The notes under the pieces are model-generated. The model ran no database searches. It saw nothing but the letters and a program-made list of their open reading frames with translations, and had not been told where the DNA came from. Positions 8,456-19,375 of a stretch of 64,000 nucleotides of DNA are shown piece by piece (the stretch's first letter is position 1; the number at the start of each line of letters is the position of its first letter). The position numbers and the translations under genes are program-made. The DNA comes from Achromobacter deleyi (GTDB taxonomy: Bacteria; Pseudomonadota; Gammaproteobacteria; Burkholderiales; Burkholderiaceae_B), in assembly GCF_016127315.1 (NCBI RefSeq), contig NZ_CP065997.1, positions 6,324,001 to 6,388,000 of the forward strand, in the 5' to 3' direction.

Positions 8456-9550
8456 TCAAGCCGCCGGCTGCCCCAGGTTGGCCATGAGCGAATCGAATCC
8501 GCCTTCGGCCACGCGGAACCAGGGAATTTCCTTGTCGCGAAAGGCGGTCATGCTCTCGTACAGCTTCTTGAACATGGGGTCCCTGGCGCTCAATTCCTGG
8601 TAGAGCTTGAGCGCGGCCTCGTGCGCGGCCTGCAGCATCGGCTTGGGAAAGGCCTTGAGTTGCGCGCCCCGCTGCACCAGCCGGCGCAGCGCGTCGGGGT
8701 TGCCGGCATCGTACTTGGCGATCATGTTGGCGGTGGCCATCCGCGAGGCCAGCCCGAGCGCCGCCTGGTAGGACTTGGGCAACTCGTCGTGCGCGGCCTG
8801 GTTCACATAGAGCGACAGCTGCAACGTGCCCGCCCACCAGCCGGGAAAGTAGTAGTTGCGCGCGACCTTGTAGAGCGCCAGGCTCTCGTCGTCGTGCGGG
8901 CCGATCCAGGCCACCGCGTCGACGCCGCCCTGCTCCAGCGCCGCGTAGGTGTCGGCAATGGGCAGGTCGACGGGCTCGGCGCCCATGCGGGCCAGCACCT
9001 GGCGGGCGAAGCCGCCGGCCTTGATCTTCAGGCCGCGCAGATCGTCCAGCGTCTTGACCTCGCCCCGGAACCAGCCGCCCATCTGCGCGCCCGTGAAGCC
9101 GCAGGGAAAGTTCAGGATGCCGTATTTGTCGAACAGCACGCGCGTCAGCGCCAGCCCTTCGCCCTGCAGCATCCAGGCATTCATCTGCCGGGTGTTCAGG
9201 CCGAACGGCACGCCGGCATCGAAGCACAGCGCGGGATCGGTATCGAAATAGCGCGTCGATGCGGTGTGGCCGCAATCGACGATGCGTTGCTGGACCGCGT
9301 CCAGCACCTGGCCGGCATCGACCAGGTCGCCGGCCGAGAAGATCTCGATGCGGAACTTGCCGTCGGTGACGTCGCTGACGTAGCGCGCCACGTCCTCGGC
9401 GCCGGCGAACAGGGTCGGCGATTCGTTCGGAAAACTGGAGGCCAGCCGCCACGAGACGGCCGGCGCGTCCTGCGCGTAGACCGGCGCGGCGATCGCGGCG
9501 CCGCTCGCGGCCCCCAGGGCGGTTCGTTTCAAAAACGCACGGCGTTGCAT
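8456..9550 (-). CDS. TRAP transporter solute-binding protein, TakP/2-keto-acid type, orphan
   Basis: 364 residues with a GGAGG ribosome site. The N terminus MQRRAFLKRTALGAASGAA is a twin-arginine-like signal ending in VYAQ. The body follows the TakP branch of DctP proteins: WRLASSFPNESPTLFAGAE, PALCFDAGVPFGLNTRQMNAW, GLKIKAGGFARQVLARMGAEPV and the VAWIGPHDD segment. Homologues dimerise and bind 2-oxo acids, lactate or similar carboxylates with a metal. No DctQ or DctM gene is adjacent; the only other TRAP genes in the window are 7 kb away and have their own binding protein. It sits between truA and trpF on the same strand. Confidence 0.9.
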   Translation of the reverse strand: MQRRAFLKRTALGAASGAAIAAPVYAQDAPAVSWRLASSFPNESPTLFAGAEDVARYVSDVTDGKFRIEIFSAGDLVDAGQVLDAVQQRIVDCGHTASTRYFDTDPALCFDAGVPFGLNTRQMNAWMLQGEGLALTRVLFDKYGILNFPCGFTGAQMGGWFRGEVKTLDDLRGLKIKAGGFARQVLARMGAEPVDLPIADTYAALEQGGVDAVAWIGPHDDESLALYKVARNYYFPGWWAGTLQLSLYVNQAAHDELPKSYQAALGLASRMATANMIAKYDAGNPDALRRLVQRGAQLKAFPKPMLQAAHEAALKLYQELSARDPMFKKLYESMTAFRDKEIPWFRVAEGGFDSLMANLGQPAA

Positions 9551-9586
9551 GAGACAGTCCTCCAGTGGGCGCCCGCGGGCGTCCGG

Positions 9587-10408
9587 CTAGGACGGGCTGC
9601 CCGGCGCTTGGGTAAAGGGCGCCAGCAGCACGGCCCCGCCATCCAATTCGTCCAGGCCGAATTCGTCCGGATACTCGATGGCCGACAGATACAGGCCATC
9701 GGGAGAAAACGTGGGCGCGCCGCGCCGGCGGTCGCGCCATGACAGCAACTGCGCCATCCAGTCCACCGACTCGCGGCCCTGCCCGACCTGCAGCAGCGCC
9801 CCCATGATGTTGCGCACCATGTGATGCAGGAACGCGTTGGCGCGCAGCGTGAACACCAGGAACGGGCCGCGCTCTTCGATATCGAGCCGGTGCATCACGC
9901 GCACCGGATGCTTGGCCTGGCACTGCGAGGAACGGAAACTGGAAAAATCGTGTTCGCCCAGCAAGGCGCCCGCGGCCGCGCGCATCGCCTCGACATCCAG
10001 CGGGTGATGGCACCAGCCGGCGCGGCCGGCCCACAGCGCGGGACGCACGCGCCCGCGCCACAGCAGGTAGACGTAGGTGCGGGCACGGGCAGAGAAACGG
10101 GCGTGAAAATCGTCCGGCACCGCCTTGGCCCATTGTACGGAAATGCTCGGCGGCAGGAACGCGTTGGCGCCGCGTACCCACGACTCCATGCGGCGCTCGA
10201 GGGGAGTATCGAGATGAACCACCTGCATCGCGCCATGCACGCCGGTATCCGTGCGGCCGGCGCAGATAGTGGGTACCGCGTCCTTCACGCCGCAGAACTG
10301 CGCCAGCGCGGCTTCCAATGTGTCCTGCACCGTCTGCCGGTGCGGCTGGGTCTGCCAACCCTGCCAGGCGGAGCCGTCGTACGCCAGCCCCAATGCAACT
10401 CTAGACAT
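9587..10408 (-). CDS. truA: tRNA pseudouridine(38-40) synthase TruA
   Basis: 273 residues. TruA isomerises uridines 38-40 in the anticodon arm of many tRNAs. The catalytic aspartate is in GRTDTGVHG, with the N-terminal [15 protein letters not shown] strand and the motif [17 protein letters not shown] both present. The start ATG at 10408 lies 3 bases after the stop of the fimV-like gene, so the two are co-transcribed, an order kept in many betaproteobacteria. Confidence 0.97.
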   Translation of the reverse strand: MSRVALGLAYDGSAWQGWQTQPHRQTVQDTLEAALAQFCGVKDAVPTICAGRTDTGVHGAMQVVHLDTPLERRMESWVRGANAFLPPSISVQWAKAVPDDFHARFSARARTYVYLLWRGRVRPALWAGRAGWCHHPLDVEAMRAAAGALLGEHDFSSFRSSQCQAKHPVRVMHRLDIEERGPFLVFTLRANAFLHHMVRNIMGALLQVGQGRESVDWMAQLLSWRDRRRGAPTFSPDGLYLSAIEYPDEFGLDELDGGAVLLAPFTQAPGSPS

Positions 10409-10411
10409 CGT

Positions 10412-12325
10412 TCAAACCCGAGGACCGCTGGCCGGGCGCGGTTCGTTCGTGGGCGGCTCATCCAGGTCGAGGCTGATGGAATCGAGCTTGCGGTTCAGCG
10501 CCGCCGTGTCCAGCGCCGGCTCGTTGTAGGCATAGGTTTCCTCGTCATCGTCGCCGCGCCGCGCGCCCGCGCGCCGCAGCACCCAGGCGATGGCGAAGGC
10601 GATCAGCGCCAGGACGGCGGTGACGATGACGAGAAGATTGTCGGCCAGCCAGGCCGGCATGGAAGAAGTCAAATCCTTATCCTTGGTGTTGCTGGCCGCC
10701 GCATCCGCGGCGGCCTTGTCTTGTTGCGTGGCGGCCGTCGATGCGCCGGCGGCGCCGCTGGCGCCTGGAGCGCCCGAGGCGCCGGGCGTGCCCGCAGCTC
10801 CCGGGGCGCCTGCCGCGCCTGTGGCACCGGTTGCGCCCGTGGCCCCCGTGGTTCCCGTGGCGCCAGCAGCCCCTGCGGCGCCGGTCGCGCCCGCTGCACC
10901 CGCTGCACCCGCAGGACCCGCAGCGCCCGTTGCGCCGGTCGCGCCCGCTGCACCCGCTGCACCCGCAGGACCCGCAGCGCCCGTTGCGCCGGTCGTGCCC
11001 GCTGCGCCCGGAGCGCCTGCCGTCCCGCTCGCGCCAGTCGAACCGGAAGCGCCTGTTGCACCACTTGCACCTGTCGCCCCCGGCGCACCAGCGGCACCCG
11101 TCGCGCCCGGCGTGCCGGTCGCTCCCGCTGCGCCTGTTGCACCCGCTGCACCCGGCGAACCCGCAGCGCCAGCCGCTCCGGAGCCACCCGTGGCCCCAGA
11201 AGCACCGGCCGCCCCGGCGGCGCCCGATGCACCCGCAGCACCCGCGGCGCCAGAGGCGCCGGCAACACCGGCGCCCGACCCGGACGCGCCCTGCCCGCCC
11301 ACGGCCTTGTTCAATTCATCGACGTTGCTTTGCAACTGGTTCACGCGCCCTTCGGCATCCGCCATGGCGCGCTCGTTGGAGGTGCGCTGGTCCGCCTGCG
11401 CGTCGGCCTGCGCCGCCGCGCCCCCCTGGGCCTGGCCCGAGGACAACCGCACCCGGTCCTGCGGCTGCGAAGCGCTCGCCACGCCGCTGTCGCCAGGCTT
11501 GGCCACGGTGCCGGACGCCGCGTCCTGGCCCTTGACCACCGACGGATTGGCGCCGGCCGCCGCGCCGATGCGCGCGCGGTAGCGGGCGAACGCCTCGGCA
11601 TGTTCATTGAAGATGCGGCGCGCCTCGGCCGGATCCACCGCGCGCACCGTGGCCGCATCGGGAATCACCAGCTTCTGCCCCGAGCGCACCAGATTCATGT
11701 TGTTCTGGATGAAGGCCTCGGGGTTGGCGCGCCACAACGCCACCAGCATCTGGTAGATCGAGGCCTTGGGCACGGCGTTGCGCTGGGCGATGGCGTACAG
11801 CGTATCGCCCGACTTGACGTTGACCGCCCCTGCCGTGCCGCCCGCGCGGCCGGGCGTGCCCACCGCGGCCGGCGTGACGTCGGCGCCCGCGCCGCGCAGC
11901 GGCACCAGGATGCTGACCTGCACCTGCCGCTGGCCCGAACTGGAACTGATATCGAGCAACAGGTCGACCGCGCCGCCGGCCGGCGCCTGCGTCGATCGCA
12001 CCCGCAGGTTCTTGCGGGTCGGATCCATGCCGTCCTCGACCCGCACCACCAGGCTGGCCAACGGCGCCGGCGGCTTCAGGCCCGCGCGCTGCCAGGCCGC
12101 CTCGTCGGCCACCGACACGCGCAGCGACGACACTTCGTCTGGCGTGAGTTCCTGCAGCCCGACCAGCGCCTGCAACGGCGTGCCCGGCGCCGACACCACG
12201 CGCGAATGCCCCACCCGCATCGCCAACGCCGGGCTGCAAGCGCTCGCGCCGATCGCCAGCGCGATCGCCCACTGGAGGGCCTTCAAACGGCGGGCATGCT
12301 TCACTTGGCGCGAACGCTGGGTCAT
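10412..12325 (-). CDS. fimV: FimV-like inner-membrane peptidoglycan-binding protein with collagen-like domain
   Basis: 637 residues from the ATG at 12325. Order of parts: signal peptide (to about residue 35, ALAM), FimV/HubP N-terminal domain (SVADEAAW and [13 protein letters not shown]), a LysM module at about 165-220 ([14 protein letters not shown]), a coiled coil ([19 protein letters not shown]) near 330, then about 185 residues of uninterrupted Gly-X-Y triplets dominated by Gly-Ala-Ala/Gly-Ala-Thr, a transmembrane helix ([21 protein letters not shown]) and a short acidic cytoplasmic tail. FimV/HubP proteins organise the cell pole and type IV pilus assembly. The triplet block is unusual for this family, and the long C-terminal TPR part of classic FimV is missing. 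Confidence 0.88.
   Translation of the reverse strand: MTQRSRQVKHARRLKALQWAIALAIGASACSPALAMRVGHSRVVSAPGTPLQALVGLQELTPDEVSSLRVSVADEAAWQRAGLKPPAPLASLVVRVEDGMDPTRKNLRVRSTQAPAGGAVDLLLDISSSSGQRQVQVSILVPLRGAGADVTPAAVGTPGRAGGTAGAVNVKSGDTLYAIAQRNAVPKASIYQMLVALWRANPEAFIQNNMNLVRSGQKLVIPDAATVRAVDPAEARRIFNEHAEAFARYRARIGAAAGANPSVVKGQDAASGTVAKPGDSGVASASQPQDRVRLSSGQAQGGAAAQADAQADQRTSNERAMADAEGRVNQLQSNVDELNKAVGGQGASGSGAGVAGASGAAGAAGASGAAGAAGASGATGGSGAAGAAGSPGAAGATGAAGATGTPGATGAAGAPGATGASGATGASGSTGASGTAGAPGAAGTTGATGAAGPAGAAGAAGATGATGAAGPAGAAGAAGATGAAGAAGATGTTGATGATGATGAAGAPGAAGTPGASGAPGASGAAGASTAATQQDKAAADAAASNTKDKDLTSSMPAWLADNLLVIVTAVLALIAFAIAWVLRRAGARRGDDDEETYAYNEPALDTAALNRKLDSISLDLDEPPTNEPRPASGPRV
10738..11295 (-). 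repeat. Collagen-like Gly-X-Y coding repeat inside the fimV-like gene
   Basis: About 185 residues of Gly-X-Y with X and Y mostly Ala, Thr, Ser and Pro. At DNA level it is an imperfect 9-base tandem array on the minus strand. It includes two identical 54-base units (10878-10931 and 10932-10985) plus 10 bases of a third, each encoding six triplets. Such arrays change length by slippage in multiples that keep the frame. Confidence 0.9.
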
Positions 12326-12505
12326 AAGCTGGAATTCCGTTCTTATCGTCGATTTTCGGGCGAGGGCCTGTTCGCGGCGATCGCGTGAGAACAAGCCTCA
12401 ATTCACCGGAAAAGTGTAATGGATCGAGCGCGTTTCACAAACCTGAAAGGCGCATCGGCGTTGGCTGGCGGGCACATTGGCGCCCAGTCCGACACGCTGC
12501 AAACG

Positions 12506-12531
12506 ACAAAGGCACCCGCGGGTGCCTTTGT
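12506..12531 (-). terminator. Perfect 26-base palindrome after asd
   Basis: ACAAAGGCACCC-GC-GGGTGCCTTTGT is fully self-complementary. It lies 46 bases beyond the asd stop codon on the minus strand and upstream of the fimV-like gene. A G/C-rich core with T at the 3' side fits an intrinsic terminator; the essentially absent loop means the centre must open. Confidence 0.7.
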
Positions 12532-12576
12532 CGAACCTGCCTTTCGCGACCGGGCGGCAGCGCCGCCCGCCAGGCC

Positions 12577-13707
12577 TCAGGCTTCGGCCAGCGCGATGCG
12601 CAGCATGCGGCGCAGCGGTTCGGCGGCGCCCCACAGCAGCTGGTCACCGACGGTGAAGGCGCTGAGGTATTGCGGACCCATCGACATCTTGCGCAGGCGA
12701 CCCACCGGGATGTCCAGCGTGCCCGTGACCGCGACCGGGGTCAGTTCACGGATGGTTTCTTCCTTGGTGTTGGGGATCACCTTGGCCCATTGCGTGCCCT
12801 GCGCGATCAGCGCTTCGATCTCGTCCAGCGGCAGGTCGCGCTTGAGCTTGATGGTCAGCGCCTGGCTGTGGCAGCGCATCGCGCCGATGCGCACGCACAG
12901 GCCGTCGATCGGGGTGGCGGCGGAACCGAAGGCGGCGCCACGGCCGAGGATCTTGTTGGTTTCGACCTCGCCCTTCCACTCTTCCTTGGACATGCCGTTG
13001 CCCAGGTCCTTGTCGATCCAGGGGATCAGGCTGCCGCCCAGCGGCACGCCGAAGTGCTCGTGGGGCAGCGCCGCGTCCTTCTGCTTGGCCAGGATGCCGC
13101 GGTCGATTTCCAGGATGGCCGAGGCCGGGTCGTCCAGCAGCGGCTTGACGGCGTGGTTAAGCTCGCCGAACTGGGTCAGCAGTTCGCGCATGTGCTGCGC
13201 GCCACCGCCCGAAGCGGCCTGGTAGGTCATGGTGGTCATCCACTCGACCAGGTCGTTGTTGAACAAGCCGGCCAGGCCCATCAGCATGCAGCTGACCGTG
13301 CAGTTGCCGCCGATGAAGTTGCGCACGCCGCGCTTGAGCGCCGCGTCGATCACGGGACGATTGACCGGGTCCAGCACGATGATGGCGTCATCGGCCATGC
13401 GCAGCGTGCTGGCGGCGTCGATCCAGATGCCGTTCCAGCCCGCGCCACGCAGCTTCGGGTAGACCTCGGAGGTGTAGTCGCCCCCTTGCGCCGTCACGAT
13501 GATCGGCAGTTTTTTCAGAGCGTCAATGTTGTAGGCATCTTGCAGCGGGCCCGCGCCAGTCGCCCAAGTGGGGGCGGCGCCGCCAGCGTTGCTGGTGGAG
13601 AAGAACACCGGTTCGATCAGTGCGAAGTCGTTCTCGTCGCGCATGCGTTGCATGAGCACCGAGCCGACCATACCGCGCCAGCCGACAAGGCCTACTGCTT
13701 GATTCAT
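12577..13707 (-). CDS. asd: Aspartate-semialdehyde dehydrogenase
   Basis: 376 residues, the length of the proteobacterial Asd. It makes aspartate semialdehyde for lysine/diaminopimelate, threonine and methionine synthesis. The NADP-binding [18 protein letters not shown] start, the catalytic cysteine in [13 protein letters not shown] and the substrate-binding [11 protein letters not shown] are all present. The ATG at 13707 is preceded by AAAGAG. It lies downstream of leuB but is separated from it by two strong hairpins, so it probably has its own promoter in 13708-13813. Confidence 0.97.
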   Translation of the reverse strand: MNQAVGLVGWRGMVGSVLMQRMRDENDFALIEPVFFSTSNAGGAAPTWATGAGPLQDAYNIDALKKLPIIVTAQGGDYTSEVYPKLRGAGWNGIWIDAASTLRMADDAIIVLDPVNRPVIDAALKRGVRNFIGGNCTVSCMLMGLAGLFNNDLVEWMTTMTYQAASGGGAQHMRELLTQFGELNHAVKPLLDDPASAILEIDRGILAKQKDAALPHEHFGVPLGGSLIPWIDKDLGNGMSKEEWKGEVETNKILGRGAAFGSAATPIDGLCVRIGAMRCHSQALTIKLKRDLPLDEIEALIAQGTQWAKVIPNTKEETIRELTPVAVTGTLDIPVGRLRKMSMGPQYLSAFTVGDQLLWGAAEPLRRMLRIALAEA

Positions 13708-13813
13708 TTCAATCGCTCTTTAAAGGTGGGGACAAGGTGTGGTGAAAAAACGTGCAAGAACCCAACAATTTATCAGAATGCACGCAGGGATGTTGCGGCG
13801 CAGCTTGAAAAAA

Positions 13814-13838
13814 CGGGGCCGCAATAAAAGCCGCCCCG
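13814..13838 (-). terminator. Second terminator-like hairpin after leuB
   Basis: CGGGGC/GCCCCG stem (13814-13819 with 13833-13838), followed on the minus strand by a run of six T. It lies about 30 bases beyond a stronger hairpin, giving a tandem arrangement between leuB and asd. Confidence 0.55.
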
Positions 13839-13868
13839 CTTTCGCGGCGCCGCGGCAACATCGGCATG

Positions 13869-13894
13869 AAAAAGGGCCGCCCTGCGGGCGGCCC
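13869..13894 (-). terminator. Rho-independent terminator of the leuCDB operon
   Basis: A 9-bp perfect stem GGGCCGCCC/GGGCGGCCC with a 3-base loop, followed on the minus strand by TTTTT. It lies 45 bases downstream of the leuB stop codon. Confidence 0.88.
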
Positions 13895-13938
13895 CCTGGA
13901 AGCGGGACCGCGCCGCAAGGGCGCGTCCCTTGCAGGCA

Positions 13939-15015
<1,077 letters not shown>

Positions 15016-15052
15016 GGAAAAAACGGTCCTGTGGTCGATAGGAAAGGCAGGG

Positions 15053-15703
15053 TCAGGCGATCGGACGGCTTTCCAGCCAGGGATGGCGGGCCAGGCGTTC
15101 GGCTTCAAAGGCGCGGATCTTGTCGGCGTGGCGCAGGGTCAGGCCGATGTCGTCGAAGCCGTTGAGCAGGCAATACTTGCGGAACGGCTCGATGTCGAAC
15201 TTCATGGCGCGGCCGTCGGCCGCCACCACCACCTGGCGGTCCAGGTCGATGTTGAGCTTGTAGGCCGGGAACGCCTTCACTTCGTCGAACAGGCGCGCCA
15301 CTTCGAGCTCGGACAGCACGATGGGCAGCAGGCCGTTCTTGAAGCTGTTGTTGAAGAAGATGTCGGCGTACGACGGCGCGATGATGGCGCGGAAGCCGAA
15401 CTGCGTCAGCGCCCAGGGCGCGTGCTCGCGGCTCGAACCGCAGCCGAAGTTCTTGCGCGCCAGCAGCACCGAGGCGCCCTGGTAACGCGGCTGGTTCAGC
15501 ACGAAATCGGGGTTGAGCGGACGCTTGCTGTTGTCCATGCCCGGTTCGCCGTGGTCCAGGTAGCGCAGCTCGTCGAACAGGTTCGGGCCGAAGCCGGTGC
15601 GCTTGATGGACTTGAGGAACTGCTTGGGGATGATGAGGTCCGTGTCGACGTTTTCGCGGTCGAGCGGAGCCACCAGGCCTTCGTGAGTGGTGAATGCTTG
15701 CAT
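15053..15703 (-). CDS. leuD: 3-isopropylmalate dehydratase small subunit
   Basis: 216 residues, the usual length of LeuD. With LeuC it isomerises 2-isopropylmalate to 3-isopropylmalate. Typical segments are [17 protein letters not shown], the substrate-binding [13 protein letters not shown] and [15 protein letters not shown]. It follows leuC by 22 bases and belongs to the same transcript. Confidence 0.97.
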   Translation of the reverse strand: MQAFTTHEGLVAPLDRENVDTDLIIPKQFLKSIKRTGFGPNLFDELRYLDHGEPGMDNSKRPLNPDFVLNQPRYQGASVLLARKNFGCGSSREHAPWALTQFGFRAIIAPSYADIFFNNSFKNGLLPIVLSELEVARLFDEVKAFPAYKLNIDLDRQVVVAADGRAMKFDIEPFRKYCLLNGFDDIGLTLRHADKIRAFEAERLARHPWLESRPIA

Positions 15704-15725
15704 GATGTCGGTACTCGGTGGGCGC

Positions 15726-17129
15726 TTAACGGAACGTGCGGACGTCGACGAAGTGGCCGGCCACGGCGGCGGCGGCAGCCATCGCCGGGCTCACCAGGTG
15801 GGTGCGGCCACCCTGGCCCTGGCGGCCTTCGAAGTTGCGGTTCGAGGTCGAGGCGCAACGCTCGCCCGGCTCGAGCCGGTCGGCGTTCATGGCCAGGCAC
15901 ATCGAGCAGCCCGGCTCGCGCCATTCGAAGCCGGCCTCGATGAAGATCTTGTCCAGGCCTTCGCGCTCGGCCTGCTGCTTGACCAGGCCGGAGCCCGGCA
16001 CCACCATGGCCTGGCGCACGTTGGAGGCCACGTGCTTGCCGCGCGCCACGACGGCGGCGGCGCGCAGGTCCTCGATGCGCGAGTTGGTGCAGGAACCGAT
16101 GAAGACGCGGTCCACGCGGATGTCGGTCAGCGGCGTGTTGGGCTTGAGGCCCATGTATTCCAGCGCGCGTTCCATGCCGCTGCGGCGCACGTCGTCTTTT
16201 TCGCGGTCGGGGTCCGGCACGCGCGAATCGACCGGCAGCACCATTTCAGGCGAAGTGCCCCAGGTGACCTGCGGCTTGATGTCGCGGGCATTGACTTCGA
16301 CCACGGTGTCGAACTTGGCGCCTTCGTCGGTGCGCAGCGTGCGCCAGTAGGCCACGGCGTGGTCCCACAGCACGCCGGACGGCGCGAACGGGCGGCCGCG
16401 GAAGTATTCAACAGTCTTGTCGTCGACGGCGACCATGCCGGAGCGGGCGCCGGCCTCGATGGCCATGTTGCAGACCGTCATGCGGCCTTCGACCGACAGC
16501 GCGCGGATGGTGCTGCCCGCGAACTCGATGGCGTGGCCGGTGCCGCCGGCGGTGCCGATGATGCCGATGATGTGCAGGACGACGTCCTTGGCCGTACAGC
16601 CGAACGGCAGTTCGCCTTCGACCTTGATCAGCATGCTCTTGGCTTTCTTCATGAGCAGCGTCTGCGTGGCCAGCACGTGTTCGACCTCGGAGGTGCCGAT
16701 GCCGAACGCCAGCGCGCCCAGCGCGCCGTGCGTGCTGGTGTGCGAGTCGCCACAGACCACGGTCATGCCCGGCAGGGTCGCGCCCTGCTCCGGCCCGATC
16801 ACGTGGACGATGCCCTGGCGCAGGTCGTTCATGCGGAATTCGGTGATGCCGTACTTGTCGCAGTTGGCGTCGAGCGTGTCGACCTGCAGGCGCGAGATCG
16901 GGTCATCGATGCCCTGGGCGCGGTTCATCGTCGGCACGTTGTGGTCGGCGACGGCCAGGTTGGCGCCGTTGCGCCACGGCTTGCGCTGGGCGATGGCCAG
17001 GCCTTCGAACGCCTGCGGGCTGGTCACTTCGTGCAGCAGGTGGCGGTCGATATAGAGCAGACAGGTACCGTCTGATTCCTGGTGGACGATGTGGGCGTCC
17101 CAGAGTTTGTCGTAAAGGGTTTGGGCCAT
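15726..17129 (-). CDS. leuC: 3-isopropylmalate dehydratase large subunit
   Basis: 467 residues from [15 protein letters not shown]; the open frame extends upstream to 17210, but that part precedes the family start. It is an aconitase-type [4Fe-4S] hydro-lyase. The cluster cysteines are in IGSCTNSR and in [11 protein letters not shown], and the substrate histidine/serine motif [11 protein letters not shown] is present. It is the first gene of the leu operon and has an 80-base leader behind the promoter at 17218-17246. Confidence 0.97.
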   Translation of the reverse strand: MAQTLYDKLWDAHIVHQESDGTCLLYIDRHLLHEVTSPQAFEGLAIAQRKPWRNGANLAVADHNVPTMNRAQGIDDPISRLQVDTLDANCDKYGITEFRMNDLRQGIVHVIGPEQGATLPGMTVVCGDSHTSTHGALGALAFGIGTSEVEHVLATQTLLMKKAKSMLIKVEGELPFGCTAKDVVLHIIGIIGTAGGTGHAIEFAGSTIRALSVEGRMTVCNMAIEAGARSGMVAVDDKTVEYFRGRPFAPSGVLWDHAVAYWRTLRTDEGAKFDTVVEVNARDIKPQVTWGTSPEMVLPVDSRVPDPDREKDDVRRSGMERALEYMGLKPNTPLTDIRVDRVFIGSCTNSRIEDLRAAAVVARGKHVASNVRQAMVVPGSGLVKQQAEREGLDKIFIEAGFEWREPGCSMCLAMNADRLEPGERCASTSNRNFEGRQGQGGRTHLVSPAMAAAAAVAGHFVDVRTFR

Positions 17130-17217
17130 GGATGCGCTCTGCAAATAGACAATCCGGCTCGTGCCTCGCATGGGGCGAATCCATCGCTTCCACGCCGGCC
17201 GCTGCGGCATGTGAAGG

Positions 17218-17246
17218 ATTATGCCCAGCCTCTGAACCTAGTACAA
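17218..17246 (-). promoter_or_regulatory. Sigma-70 promoter of leuCDB with an adjacent A/T-rich dyad
   Basis: On the minus strand TTGTAC is followed after exactly 17 bases by CATAAT, 88 bases upstream of the leuC ATG. Just upstream (17250-17277) is an unusually A/T-rich block built on TACTAGTA and TAGTATTAGTA. That is a likely operator or activator site, for example for a LysR-type leucine regulator. No regulator gene is adjacent. Confidence 0.65.
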
Positions 17247-17388
17247 CTACACCCAATATACTAGTACTAATACTACCATGGTGAACGGCTGGAATGGCCG
17301 CAAGCGGCCGCGGCATCGAGGCAGGAAGACGGCCTCAAGAAGGGAGCTGCGCCACGAACGGCAAGCGGCTGAACCCGGGGCGCCCCGC

Positions 17389-18228
17389 CTAGCGCGCCGC
17401 GCGGCCCTTGGATTGCTCGTACAGCGGCAGCACCTGTTGCGCCGCCGCTTGCAGGTCGGTGATGCGCGAGGCGGCCGACGGGTGGGTCGAGAGGATCTCG
17501 GGCGGCGCGTTGCCGTTGTCGGCGGCCCCCATCTTCTGCCACAGCGTGACCGCGGCGCGCGGATCGAAGCCGGCGCGCGCCGCCAGTTCGACGCCCATGC
17601 GGTCGGCCTCGGTTTCGTGGGTGCGGCTGTTGGGCAGCGTGAACATCACGTCGCTGAGCTTGCCGCCCAGGTCCGACGCGGCGCTCGAACCGGTGGCGAT
17701 CGACAGCACCTGCAACCCCAGGCTGGTGGCCATCTGCTGCGAAACGCGTTCGCGCGCATGCTCGCGCAGCGCATGGGAAATCTCGTGGCCCAGCACCGCG
17801 GCCAGCTCGTCATCGGTCGGGTTGATCTTGTTGATCAGGCCGGTGTAGACGGCGATCTTGCCGCCCGGCATGCACCAGGCATTGACCTCGTCGCTGGTCA
17901 GGACGTGCACTTCCCATTTCCAGCTGGAGGCGTCGGGGCGGAACACGCCGGTCTGCGCGATCAGGCGCTGCGAAATCGTGCGCACCCGCGACACGAGCTG
18001 GGCGTCGCGGTCCAGCAGGTTCTTGGCCTGGGCCTGCTTGAGGATGTCGGCGTACTGCTGGTTCGCTTCCTGCTCCAGCGCCTGCGACGGCACCATGCTG
18101 GACATGTACTGCGTCCGGTTGACGCCGATGGCGCCGGACTGGGTGGTGTTCATCCCGGTGCAGCCCGCCAGGGCGGCCAGAGACAGCGCGGCCGCCACGC
18201 GGCGCAAGGGATAGCGATTACGGCTCAT
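17389..18228 (-). CDS. M48-family zinc metalloprotease lipoprotein (LoiP/YggG-like)
   Basis: 279 residues; the ATG at 18228 has a GGAGG ribosome site, better than the ATG at 18240. The signal peptide ends at the lipobox LAGC (about residue 23), so it is a lipoprotein. Residues about 145-150 carry HEISH, the zinc-binding HExxH motif, inside AVLGHEISHALREHARER; the third ligand is expected in HETEADRMG. The PGGKIAVYTGLI strand is typical of periplasmic Oma1/LoiP/BepA-like proteases that act in outer-membrane quality control. It is a single gene on the minus strand upstream of the leu promoter region. Confidence 0.92.
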   Translation of the reverse strand: MSRNRYPLRRVAAALSLAALAGCTGMNTTQSGAIGVNRTQYMSSMVPSQALEQEANQQYADILKQAQAKNLLDRDAQLVSRVRTISQRLIAQTGVFRPDASSWKWEVHVLTSDEVNAWCMPGGKIAVYTGLINKINPTDDELAAVLGHEISHALREHARERVSQQMATSLGLQVLSIATGSSAASDLGGKLSDVMFTLPNSRTHETEADRMGVELAARAGFDPRAAVTLWQKMGAADNGNAPPEILSTHPSAASRITDLQAAAQQVLPLYEQSKGRAAR

Positions 18229-18270
18229 GCCAGCCTCCAACAGTCAGGAACAACGGGACGCGCGCGGGCC

Positions 18271-19338
18271 TCAGGCCGGATCGCCGCACTGGCCGCGGTG
18301 GCGCAGGGCGTGGTCGATCAGCACCAGGGCCAGCATGGCTTCGGCGATCGGCGTGGCGCGGATGCCGACGCAGGGATCGTGGCGGCCGAGCGTCTGCACC
18401 ATCACCGGCTCGTTGGCGCGGTTCACGGAACGGCGCTCGACGCGGATGCTGGACGTGGGCTTGATGGCCAGCGACACCGTCACCGGCTGGCCGGTCGAAA
18501 TGCCGCCCAGCACGCCGCCGGCGTGATTGGTGACGAAGCCGTCGGGGGTGATCTCGTCGCCGTGCTCGGAGCCGCGCTGCGCGATGCAGTCGAAACCGGC
18601 GCCGATCGACACGCCCTTGACCGCGTTCAGGCCCATCATCACGTGCGCGATGTCGGCGTCCAGGCGGTCATAGATGGGCTCGCCCCAGCCGGCCGGCAGG
18701 TTCTCGGCCACCACCTCGATGCGCGCGCCGACCGAATCGCCATCGCGGCGCAACTGGTCCATGTAGGCTTCCAGTTCGGGCACGACGTCGGCATTCGGCG
18801 CGTAGAACGGGTTGTTCGGCACCTCGTCCCACGAGACGAAGGGAATCGGGATCGGGCCCAGCTGGCTCATGTAGCCGCGCACCTTCACGCCGTACTGCTC
18901 GGCCAGCCATTTCTTGGCCACGGCGCCCGCGGCCACCGTCGGCGCGGTCAGGCGCGCCGAGGAACGGCCACCGCCGCGCGGATCGCGAAGGCCGAACTTG
19001 CGCCAGTAGGCGTAGTCGGCGTGGCCCGGCCGGAAGGTGTCGGTGATGTTGGAATAGTCCTTGCTGCGCGCATCGGTGTTGCGGATCAGCAGCCCGATGG
19101 GCGTGCCCGTCGTCAGGCCCTCGAACACGCCGGACAGGATCTCGACCTGGTCGGCTTCCTGGCGCTGGGTGACGTGACGCGAGGTGCCAGGGCGGCGGCG
19201 GTCCAGTTCGTGCTGGATGTCGGCCGCTTCCAGCGGCAGCCCGGGCGGACAGCCATCGATGACGCAACCGATGGCCGGCCCGTGGGATTCGCCAAAATTC
19301 GTGACGGTGAACAGAGTACCGAGGGTATTGCCGGGCAT
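18271..19338 (-). CDS. aroC: Chorismate synthase
   Basis: 355 residues. AroC removes phosphate from EPSP to give chorismate and needs reduced FMN. Family motifs [18 protein letters not shown] (start), [43 protein letters not shown] and [16 protein letters not shown] are complete. It lies 42 bases upstream of the M48 lipoprotein gene on the same strand and may be co-transcribed with it. Confidence 0.98.
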   Translation of the reverse strand: MPGNTLGTLFTVTNFGESHGPAIGCVIDGCPPGLPLEAADIQHELDRRRPGTSRHVTQRQEADQVEILSGVFEGLTTGTPIGLLIRNTDARSKDYSNITDTFRPGHADYAYWRKFGLRDPRGGGRSSARLTAPTVAAGAVAKKWLAEQYGVKVRGYMSQLGPIPIPFVSWDEVPNNPFYAPNADVVPELEAYMDQLRRDGDSVGARIEVVAENLPAGWGEPIYDRLDADIAHVMMGLNAVKGVSIGAGFDCIAQRGSEHGDEITPDGFVTNHAGGVLGGISTGQPVTVSLAIKPTSSIRVERRSVNRANEPVMVQTLGRHDPCVGIRATPIAEAMLALVLIDHALRHRGQCGDPA

Positions 19339-19375
19339 AGGAAGTCAACAGGTGGGGGTTTGCAAGCAACCCCGA

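Noticed and set aside
10878..10995. Tandem repeats considered as a CRISPR array
   Set aside because: Units are contiguous, have no spacers and are in-frame coding triplets.
10590..11582. Pro/Ala-rich plus-strand frame opposite the collagen-like repeat
   Set aside because: It is simply the complement of the Gly-X-Y array; the minus-strand frame is anchored in FimV and LysM domains.
9821..12388. 855-residue plus-strand open frame opposite truA and the fimV-like gene
   Set aside because: It is rich in Arg/Ala/Gly, mirrors the codon pattern of the real genes and crosses two of them; it is a GC-rich antisense shadow.
13708..13938. Possible small gene between asd and leuB
   Set aside because: The stretch is accounted for by two terminator hairpins and the asd leader; frames there are low-quality.
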